Shown here one piece after another: positions 56,899 to 64,000 of a stretch of 64,000 nucleotides of DNA. The notes below the pieces were generated by a model, which searched no databases, had not been told where the DNA came from, and saw only the letters and a program-made list of their open reading frames with translations. A program made the translations under genes and the position numbers. Location of the stretch: NCBI RefSeq assembly GCF_001423695.1, contig NZ_LMOZ01000002.1:496658-560657 (forward strand), written 5' to 3'. The DNA comes from Leifsonia sp. Leaf336. Its GTDB lineage: Bacteria > Actinomycetota > Actinomycetes > Actinomycetales > Microbacteriaceae. Position 1 is the stretch's first letter; each line of letters opens with the position of its first letter.

Positions 56899-58089
56899 TT
56901 GAAGACCCTTGACAGCGTCGATGAGACGGTTGCTGCGCTCGAGCTCTCCATCGTCATGCCGTGCCTGAACGAGGCGGAGACCCTCGCCGTGTGCATCGAC
57001 AAGGCTCAGAGTTATCTGGAGCAGAGCAACGTCGCAGGTGAGATCATCATCGCCGACAACGGCAGCACCGACGGTTCGCAGCAGATCGCACGCGACCATG
57101 GGGCCCGGGTCGTCGATGTCCCGGACAAGGGCTATGGTGCTGCCCTGATCGGCGGCATCGCGGCCGCACGCGGCAGCTATGTCATCATGGGCGACGCCGA
57201 CGACAGTTACGACTTCTCCGACCTCGACCCTTTCATGGAACGTCTGCGGGACGGTGACGAGCTCGTCATGGGCAACCGGTTCCTCGGGGGCATCGAGCCC
57301 GGCGCGATGCCGCCGTTGCACAAGTACCTCGGCAATCCGGTGCTGTCCACGATCGGCCGGCTCTTCTTCCGTTCGCCGATCCGGGACTTCCATTGCGGCC
57401 TGCGCGGATTCAACCGGCAGTCGATCGCCGGCCTGCACCTGCAGACCACGGGGATGGAGTTCGCGAGCGAGATGGTCGTCAAGGCCTCCCTGGAGGGCCG
57501 GCGGGTCAGCGAGGTCCCCACGACGCTCAAGAAGGACGGGCGTTCCCGTCCGCCGCACCTGCGAAGCTGGCGGGACGGGTGGCGGCATCTGCGCTTCCTG
57601 CTCATCTTCAGTCCGCGCTGGCTCTTCCTGTTCCCCGGCACGGTGGCTTTCCTCGTGGGAATCCTCGGGACCTTGTTCCTGAGTCTGGGTCCTCTGGTGA
57701 TCGGCGACGTCGGCTTCGACCTGTCGTCTCAGGTGTATCTCGCCGCGCTCACCAGCGTGGGTTATCAGGGGGTCCTGTTCGCGATCCTGACGAAGATCTA
57801 CGCTCAGCACGAGGGTTTCCGGATACCGCGGAGCCGCAACTTCGACCGCCTCGAGCGGCGAATCAGCCTGGAATCGAGCGCGCTGGCGGGGCTCGCGCTG
57901 TTCGCGATCGGCCTGGTGGTCGCCATCGTCCAGTTCTGCCTGTGGGCGTCGGCCGGATTCGGGGCGCTCGACGCCGGCGTGACGGTCCGCACCGCGATCC
58001 CCGCCGCCCTGCTCATGATTCTGGGTGCACAGACTGTCATGGCCGGAATGTTCCTCGGTGTGCTGTCAGTCGGGCTGAAGCGCCGCTGA
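56899..58089 (+). CDS. GT2 polyprenyl-phosphate glycosyltransferase-like (GtrB/DPM type) with C-terminal membrane helices
   Basis: A 396-residue protein. ELSIVMPCLNEAETLAVCID and IIIADNGSTDGSQQIARDHG open a GT2 domain, and IMGDADDSYDFSDLDPFM is the DxD region typical of GtrB and dolichol/polyprenyl-phosphate sugar synthases. DFHCGLRGFNRQSI and GMEFASEMVVKASLEGRR are further family positions. Four hydrophobic segments follow (about 240-390). It probably loads a sugar on a polyprenyl phosphate. TTG 56899 with AGAAGGA nine bases upstream matches the conserved start; GTG 56869 is the alternative. Confidence 0.87.
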   Translation: MKTLDSVDETVAALELSIVMPCLNEAETLAVCIDKAQSYLEQSNVAGEIIIADNGSTDGSQQIARDHGARVVDVPDKGYGAALIGGIAAARGSYVIMGDADDSYDFSDLDPFMERLRDGDELVMGNRFLGGIEPGAMPPLHKYLGNPVLSTIGRLFFRSPIRDFHCGLRGFNRQSIAGLHLQTTGMEFASEMVVKASLEGRRVSEVPTTLKKDGRSRPPHLRSWRDGWRHLRFLLIFSPRWLFLFPGTVAFLVGILGTLFLSLGPLVIGDVGFDLSSQVYLAALTSVGYQGVLFAILTKIYAQHEGFRIPRSRNFDRLERRISLESSALAGLALFAIGLVVAIVQFCLWASAGFGALDAGVTVRTAIPAALLMILGAQTVMAGMFLGVLSVGLKRR

Positions 58090-58111
58090 CCTCTCGCGCA
58101 CGGGACTCGGA

Positions 58112-59401
58112 TCAGTCGTTGTCGCGGTGGGGGAGCCGCAGCCGCCAGCTCATGCCCTGCGATGCCTTGACGGTGCAGATCACCAGCAGCATCCAGCCGG
58201 ACTCGATCAGGATCGAGCTCTCGAACACGCTCGTGACCAGCAGGGACACCAAGACGAGGGGCGCCCAGGCGTAGACCACGCTGCGACGGTTCGACGCGAG
58301 CAGCCAGGAACGGCTGAACGCGAGCGCGATCAGCGCGACGAACAGCAGGAGGCCGATGAAGCCCACCTGGAGGTAGACGTCCAGATAGGCGTTCAGGCCG
58401 TCCGCGTGGTACACGCCCGTCGCATCCTGGATGGCGTTGAACGGGTAGAGGTCGGTCGGCCAGGAGCCCACCCAGCCCCACCCGACGATCTGGTTGATCG
58501 GGATCAGCTCCCAGATCTGGATCCAGAGCTTGTAACGCACCTGGAAGTCGGCACGGGCGTTCAGCAGGTCGATCACGCGGGTGCGGTAGATGTATGCGGT
58601 CACGAGGATGGCGATCGTCAGGACTGCGAGCCCCCACTGCACCAGCGTGCGGCGGTGCGCGGGGACTTTGCGCAGCAGGTAGAGCGCGAGGGTCGCGAAC
58701 CCGACGACCACCGACACGGCTGCGATCACCGGGGAATGCGCCAGCAGGATGCAGAGGACCGCGAGCGTGATCGAGTACGCCGCCAGCTGCGGGCGCACCG
58801 AGCGCGTGCGCAGCTCGACGAGGAACGTGACGAATGCGATGAGCGCGACGATGCTGAGCGCGTTGCGGGAGCCGAAGAGTCCCTGGATCGGGCCGCCCGC
58901 GGCGATGTTCCCCGCGATGCCGAGGAAGCGGATGGGCATGTCGAGCAGCAGGCCGCTGAGGACCTCCAGGGCGAGCGATGCGGTCAGCAGCGCGCGCAGG
59001 GCGTCGCCGACGACGCGGACGATCTGGATCGCGTCGCGCACCAGCGCGATGTAGACCGCGAGGAACGCGAACAGCAGCTGGTAGACCACGCCGGCCAGGG
59101 TGGCCAGCTGGTAGTCGCTCCAGATGAGCGAGAGCGCGCACCAGCCCACGAAGAGCAGCGCGGAGATCGGCAGCAGGCCGTGCCACTCGATGAGCTTGCG
59201 CTGGGCGATGAAAGACAGCGCGGCCAGCACGGCGACCGTGCCGAGCACGCCGATCAGGCCCGGCCAGCCGATCACCGCGCGGATCGCGTGCGTCGAGAAT
59301 CCGGTCACGACGGCCAGCAGGGCGAGCGTGGACGTGAACCTCGCCGATCCGAGGAACTCGGTCACCGCTGGCGGCACCAGAGTTCGACGCGGTTCGGCCA
59401 T
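58112..59401 (-). CDS. O-antigen ligase/polymerase-like membrane protein (second of pair)
   Basis: A 429-residue protein with about eleven hydrophobic segments and one large extracellular loop between the later helices (about 260-330, WIQIWELIPINQIVGWGWVG). This layout, with the loop holding Arg and Trp/Gly-rich positions, is that of the Wzy_C/O-antigen ligase family. It lies ten bases after its tandem neighbour and shares its plan (GIAGNIAAGGPIQGLFGSRN here, GIVGNSNLLAMIALLSL there). Polymerising or ligating lipid-linked repeat units is the family role; which one applies cannot be told. Confidence 0.85.
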   Translation of the reverse strand: MAEPRRTLVPPAVTEFLGSARFTSTLALLAVVTGFSTHAIRAVIGWPGLIGVLGTVAVLAALSFIAQRKLIEWHGLLPISALLFVGWCALSLIWSDYQLATLAGVVYQLLFAFLAVYIALVRDAIQIVRVVGDALRALLTASLALEVLSGLLLDMPIRFLGIAGNIAAGGPIQGLFGSRNALSIVALIAFVTFLVELRTRSVRPQLAAYSITLAVLCILLAHSPVIAAVSVVVGFATLALYLLRKVPAHRRTLVQWGLAVLTIAILVTAYIYRTRVIDLLNARADFQVRYKLWIQIWELIPINQIVGWGWVGSWPTDLYPFNAIQDATGVYHADGLNAYLDVYLQVGFIGLLLFVALIALAFSRSWLLASNRRSVVYAWAPLVLVSLLVTSVFESSILIESGWMLLVICTVKASQGMSWRLRLPHRDND

Positions 59402-59411
59402 GAAGAGAATC

Positions 59412-60776
59412 CTACGGCGCAGACTGCTTGGTCTTCACGGCGATCACCACGAGGAGGGTCCAGCCCGCCTCGATCAGGATGCGGCTCTCGGCGAGGCTCT
59501 GCGCGAGAAGGGCGGCGAGGAGGAGCAGCGGCAGTAGCGTGAGTGCCGTGTACGGTAGGTCGTCGCCCGGAGCGAATCGCGGGCGGTCGACGGCCTGGAA
59601 CCACGCCCTCCAGAGCGTGCTGACGATGAGCAGCGCGAAGATCACCACGCCGACGATGCCGAGCTGGAGCCAGATGTCGAGCCAGGCGTTGTGCGCCTGC
59701 AGGTAGACGACGCCTCCGCGTTCGGCGAGGTTCTTGAACGGCTCGACCCAGGGCGCCCAGTAGCTGACCCAGCCCCAGCCGAACGCCGGCCGCTCCTGCG
59801 CCAGGTGGATGACGGAGTTCCAGATCGTCAGCCGCCCGGTGAGGTCTTCGCTCTTGCCGAGCAGCGCGGGGATGCGCGAGGCGAACAGCACGACGGCGAC
59901 CACCACGACGACGACCAGCGCTGCGCCTGTCAGGTATACCGGCCTCCGACGCTCGGGGCCGACGCCGCGGGTCCACAGCGCGAAGCCGAGGACCACGGCG
60001 GTGAACACCGCCGCGACGAAGACGGTGGAGGAGCGCGTGAGCGCGAAGGTCAGCACTGCAACGACCAGCCAGGTGATCGCGGTGCCGCGCCGGATGGTGC
60101 GGTCGGCGAGCTGGATGCCGAAGACGACCAGGGAGAGCAGGGCGATCATCGCGAGCAGGTTGCTGTTGCCGACGATTCCCTGGATCTGGCCGCCGCGGAA
60201 CAGCAGGTCACGACTCCAGTAGAACGCCGCAGGGATGTGACTCGGGACCGGCTGGATCGACGTGAGCGGGAGGACCGGGTGCCGCACGAAGACCGCGACG
60301 ACCAGCTCGAACAGCAACGACAGGCCCAGGATCCAGCGGAAAGCGTTGGCGAGCGCGGTCAGCAGCGCTCGCCAGGTCAGGCACAACGCCAGGAAGACAG
60401 CGGCGGCGGTCGTGGCGAACTGGGCTACGAGGCCCAGGGCGGTCGCACCGGGGTAGGCCGACCACGCCAGCGAGACGACCGCCAGCGCGAGGAAGAGCAC
60501 GAGCGTCTTGGGCGCCTTGCGCCACCGGAACGCCGGTCGCAGGCGGACGAGGAAGACGATGCTGCCCGCGGCCAGCAGGGCGGCGAGCACGAAGTAGCCG
60601 GGCCAGCTGATGAGGTTGCGCCAGAAGTCTCCGGCGAACAGCGTGAAGAGGAGCAGGACGGCGAACACCGAGGCTCCGGTCCCCGAGGCCCCCCGCGCGG
60701 TGCGGACGCGGTCACTCAGCGACCGGCCGCTGGACGGCACGGGCCTCGGGCTGCTCACCCCCGAAGGATAGCTCAC
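59412..60776 (-). CDS. O-antigen ligase/polymerase-like membrane protein (first of pair)
   Basis: A 454-residue protein with about eleven hydrophobic segments. The large outer loop before the last helices reads RLTIWNSVIHLAQERPAFGW then SYWAPWVEPFKNLAERGGVV and LQAHNAWLDIWLQLGIVGVV; the HNAWLDIW motif is characteristic of Wzy_C-type proteins. GTG 60776 overlaps the manA stop (GTGA). With the second copy it forms a minus-strand unit manA-wzy-wzy, which supports a role in the mannose-requiring glycan. Confidence 0.87.
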   Translation of the reverse strand: MSYPSGVSSPRPVPSSGRSLSDRVRTARGASGTGASVFAVLLLFTLFAGDFWRNLISWPGYFVLAALLAAGSIVFLVRLRPAFRWRKAPKTLVLFLALAVVSLAWSAYPGATALGLVAQFATTAAAVFLALCLTWRALLTALANAFRWILGLSLLFELVVAVFVRHPVLPLTSIQPVPSHIPAAFYWSRDLLFRGGQIQGIVGNSNLLAMIALLSLVVFGIQLADRTIRRGTAITWLVVAVLTFALTRSSTVFVAAVFTAVVLGFALWTRGVGPERRRPVYLTGAALVVVVVVAVVLFASRIPALLGKSEDLTGRLTIWNSVIHLAQERPAFGWGWVSYWAPWVEPFKNLAERGGVVYLQAHNAWLDIWLQLGIVGVVIFALLIVSTLWRAWFQAVDRPRFAPGDDLPYTALTLLPLLLLAALLAQSLAESRILIEAGWTLLVVIAVKTKQSAP

Positions 60777-61930
60777 CGGTTCGGCGTCGCGACGAAGAGC
60801 GTCCCCGCACCGCCGACGACCGAGAGCCTGCGCTCGTCCGCCGTCACGACGGCGGCCTCCCCGCGCTTCAGGCGCAGAGCCTCCGTGGCCCCCTCGACCT
60901 CCACCTCACCGGCGGTGCAGAGGACGATCGCGGTGCCCGGGATGTCGACGGAGGCCGCAGGCACGTCGCCGCCCACCTCGATGCGGATGAGGCGGAAGTC
61001 CCGGACGTCGGGGACGAACTCCTCGACTCCCGGTGCCGGCCGCTCGCGCACCATCGGCGTCACCGCGAACGGCGTGAAGTCGAGGATGCTCACCAGCTCG
61101 GGAACGTCGATCCGCTTCGGCGTGAGGCCGCCGCGCAGCACGTTGTCGGAGGCCGCCATCAGCTCGATGCCGAGCCCGCGCAGGTAGGCGTGGATGTTGC
61201 CGGCGGGGAGGTAGAGGGCGTCGCCCGGGCGCAGAGCGACCCGGTTGAGGAGCAGCGCGAGCACGATGCCCGGGTCGCCGGGGAAGGCCGCGGCGAGCAT
61301 CCGGACGGTGTCGGCGTCGACGCCCTCGGCGTCCTGAGCCGCGGCGACGACCGCATTGACCACGTCGCCGACCTCCGGAGCCCCGCCGAGCAGCCATTCG
61401 GTCGCACCGCGCAGAACGTCGGCCGGCTCGCCCTCGAGCGTCGCGGCGAAGGCGGACACCGCAGGGTCCCCGCCGGCGAGCCGCTCCAGCGCAGTGCGGC
61501 TCTCCGCCGGCTCCCGGAAGCCGCACAGCGCGTCGAACGGATCGGAGAGGGCGAAGATCATCTCCGGCTTGTGGAAGGGGTCCTTGTAGTTGCGCTCGGG
61601 GGAGTCGGGCGCGAGGCCCTCCGCGTTCTCGCGCTCGAAGCCGGCGCGCGCCTGCGCGGACGACGGGTGCGCCTGCAGCGACAGCGGGCTCGCGGCGGCG
61701 AGCACCTTGAGCAGATACGGCAGCTTGCCCGCAGTCTGCGTCCAGTGCGCCAGGTCGGCGGCGCCGTCGGTCTGCGTGGAGTCGAGGATCCGGGCGGGGG
61801 AGCCGGGGTGCGCTCCCAACCACAGCTCCGCCTCCGGCGCACCGCTGGGCGTCGTGCCGAGGAGGCCGGCGATCGCCGTGGTGGATCCCCACGCGTAGTC
61901 GCGCGGGGTGTTGCCGATGCGCACAAACAT
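60773..61930 (-). CDS. manA: Mannose-6-phosphate isomerase, class I
   Basis: A 385-residue zinc cupin that interconverts fructose-6-phosphate and mannose-6-phosphate, the entry to GDP-mannose. It begins RIGNTPRDYAWGSTTAIAGL, has the zinc-ligand segments LSLQAHPSS and FHKPEM, and LYLPAGNIHAYLRGLGIELM with the catalytic-site His and the conserved Arg-Gly-Gly-Leu-Thr motif (VLRGGLTPKRID). Length is normal. GAAGGGAAG precedes ATG 61930. It is coupled to two O-antigen polymerase-like genes downstream, which suggests that the exported glycan contains mannose or a mannose-derived sugar. Confidence 0.95.
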   Translation of the reverse strand: MFVRIGNTPRDYAWGSTTAIAGLLGTTPSGAPEAELWLGAHPGSPARILDSTQTDGAADLAHWTQTAGKLPYLLKVLAAASPLSLQAHPSSAQARAGFERENAEGLAPDSPERNYKDPFHKPEMIFALSDPFDALCGFREPAESRTALERLAGGDPAVSAFAATLEGEPADVLRGATEWLLGGAPEVGDVVNAVVAAAQDAEGVDADTVRMLAAAFPGDPGIVLALLLNRVALRPGDALYLPAGNIHAYLRGLGIELMAASDNVLRGGLTPKRIDVPELVSILDFTPFAVTPMVRERPAPGVEEFVPDVRDFRLIRIEVGGDVPAASVDIPGTAIVLCTAGEVEVEGATEALRLKRGEAAVVTADERRLSVVGGAGTLFVATPNR

Positions 61931-61975
61931 CCGTCGTCTTCCCTTCGATCCGGTTAGACCAAACTACCAATCGCT

Positions 61976-62004
61976 TTGCCGCGCCCCCGGCCGTTCCCTA
62001 GGCT
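61976..62004 (+). promoter_or_regulatory. Probable promoter of the acyl-CoA dehydrogenase gene
   Basis: TTGCCG (61976-61981) and TAGGCT (61999-62004) with exactly 17 bases between them. Transcription would start near 62011; the leader holds GGAG (62033-62036) as ribosome site before ATG 62043. Confidence 0.55.
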
Positions 62005-62042
62005 GACGACGCCTCTGCCCGACCGGACGCAATGGAGCACAC

Positions 62043-63221
62043 ATGGCCTTCGAGACCCTCGCCAGCGACTTCTACGGCTTCGAGAACCTCCTCACCGAGC
62101 GCGAGAAGGAGTTCCTCGTGAACCTGCGCGCGCGCCTGGAGGGCGAGATCAAGCCCATCGTCAACGAGTACTGGGAACGGGCAGAGTTCCCGCACCAGAT
62201 CATCGACGTGCTGCACGGCGCCGGGGCGATCGGACTCGGCTTCGCCGAGACCGCGCCGTTCGAGAACTCGGCCGTCTTCCGCGGCTGGGTGGCCCTCGAG
62301 CTGGCCCGCGTCGATGCCTCGGTCAGCACCTACGTCGGTGTGCAGAACGGCCTCGCGCTCGGTGCCATCGGTGTCTGCGGATCGGCAGAGCAGCGGGCGG
62401 AGTGGCTGCCCAAGCTGGCGAGCGGGGAGGTGCTCGGCGCGTTCGGGCTCACCGAGCCCGACTCCGGGTCCGACTCGGCGCAGGGCCTGCGCACCGTCGC
62501 GACCCGCGACGGCGACGACTGGATCCTCAACGGCTCCAAGCGCTGGATCGGCAACGCGACCTTCAGCGACATCACCGTGATCTGGGCGAAGAGCGCGGAG
62601 GACGGCCAGGTGAAGGGCTTCATCGTCCCGACCAGCACGCCGGGATACACCGCGACGAAGATCGAGGGCAAGCAGTCGCTGCGCATCGTGCAGAACGCCG
62701 ACATCACCCTCGAGAACGTCCGGGTGCCGGAGTCGTTGCGCCTGCAGAACGCCAACAGCTTCCGCGACACCGCCGCCGTGCTGCGGCTGACGCGGGCGGA
62801 GGTCGCCTGGGCCGCCGTCGGCGTCGCGGTCGGCGCCTACGAGGCGGCGCTGCGCTACGCGAAGGAGCGCGTGCAGTTCGGCAAGCCGATCGCGAAGCAC
62901 CAGCTCATCCAGGACCTGCTGGTCAAGTCGATCGGCGACATCACGGCCTCCATCGCCCTGTGCACGCGCGTCTCGCAGATGCTTGACGACGACGAGCAGC
63001 GCGACGAGCACTCGGCGCTCGCGAAGGCGTTCGCGACCGCCCGGATGCGCGAGACCGTTGCCCGCTGCCGCGAGCTCATGGGCGGCAACGGCATCGTGAT
63101 CGACTACGACGTCGCCCGGTTCTTCGCCGATGCCGAAGCGCTCTACTCCTACGAGGGCACGCGCGAGATGAACACGCTCATCGTCGGCCGCGCGATCACG
63201 GGCGAGGCCGCGTTCGTCTGA
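62043..63221 (+). CDS. Acyl-CoA dehydrogenase (glutaryl-CoA dehydrogenase-like)
   Basis: A 392-residue FAD flavoprotein that oxidises an acyl-CoA to the 2-enoyl-CoA. FGLTEPDSGSDSAQGLRTVA is the flavin-binding motif, WILNGSKRWIGNATFSDITV the central beta-domain, and YAKERVQFGKPIAKHQLIQD and CRELMGGNGI the C-terminal helical domain. The catalytic Glu lies in YSYEGTREMNTLIVGRAITG, in the position and sequence context of glutaryl-CoA dehydrogenases rather than short-chain enzymes. It is a single gene with its own promoter; substrate not certain. Confidence 0.92.
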   Translation: MAFETLASDFYGFENLLTEREKEFLVNLRARLEGEIKPIVNEYWERAEFPHQIIDVLHGAGAIGLGFAETAPFENSAVFRGWVALELARVDASVSTYVGVQNGLALGAIGVCGSAEQRAEWLPKLASGEVLGAFGLTEPDSGSDSAQGLRTVATRDGDDWILNGSKRWIGNATFSDITVIWAKSAEDGQVKGFIVPTSTPGYTATKIEGKQSLRIVQNADITLENVRVPESLRLQNANSFRDTAAVLRLTRAEVAWAAVGVAVGAYEAALRYAKERVQFGKPIAKHQLIQDLLVKSIGDITASIALCTRVSQMLDDDEQRDEHSALAKAFATARMRETVARCRELMGGNGIVIDYDVARFFADAEALYSYEGTREMNTLIVGRAITGEAAFV

Positions 63222-63238
63222 GCGGCTGAGGCGGGAGG

Positions 63239-64000
<762 letters not shown>

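Overview
The window is a 64 kb stretch of a very GC-rich chromosome, most likely from a Gram-positive actinobacterium of the family Microbacteriaceae (Leifsonia-like). This is inferred from the actinobacterial acyl-CoA carboxylase set (biotin carboxylase/BCCP fusion, beta subunit, small epsilon subunit), a dTDP-rhamnose glycan locus, strong G/C bias at third codon positions, many GTG/TTG starts and several apparently leaderless promoters. There is no rRNA, tRNA, CRISPR array, insertion sequence or phage gene that I can see.

Left part (1-17 kb) is mostly housekeeping. It holds a truncated CPA1 cation/proton antiporter and a solitary AbiEi/DUF559 protein flanked by a 9-bp palindromic motif and a tandem repeat. 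Then come the biotin carboxylase/BCCP subunit, Maf, a TrmA/RumA-type RNA methyltransferase, and a three-gene signalling operon (NarL-type regulator, histidine kinase, membrane protein resembling a degenerate kinase). A 430-bp intergenic region with four successive stem-loops follows. Next are the AccD-AccE pair facing BirA and a PH-domain membrane protein, a GtrA-like protein, and purK-purE-LCP. BirA biotinylates the BCCP domain of the carboxylase, so these genes form one functional set.

The middle and right (17-62 kb) form one large cell-envelope glycan region. It contains all four dTDP-L-rhamnose genes (rmlB-rmlD on minus, rmlC-rmlA on plus), about eleven glycosyltransferases (two of them multi-module fusions), and a SAM methyltransferase. 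Export and assembly genes are a Wzm/Wzt-type ABC exporter with a Wzt C-terminal domain, an O-antigen-type flippase, two tandem O-antigen ligase/polymerase-like proteins and two DUF2142 membrane proteins. A modified-sugar block (two DegT/DnrJ aminotransferases, an SDR epimerase, a Gfo/Idh/MocA oxidoreductase, two hexapeptide acyltransferases of which one is strikingly LpxA-like) lies at 39-46 kb. Secreted proteins sit inside the region: a nine-repeat LGFP protein, a lipoprotein and a sedolisin-type S53 protease with five FG-GAP/VCBS-like repeats. The LCP protein at its left edge is a plausible ligase of the finished glycan to peptidoglycan, and ManA and GalE at its right edge supply precursors.

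The right end returns to metabolism: an acyl-CoA dehydrogenase, a small membrane protein and the start of galE, cut by the window edge. The most unusual items are the LpxA-like acyltransferase in an apparent monoderm, the co-existence of ABC- and Wzy-type export genes, the kinase-like third protein of the signalling operon, the purK stop codon lying in a 21-bp tandem duplication, a probable pair of compensating frameshifts in one glycosyltransferase, and the stem-loop and palindrome arrays.
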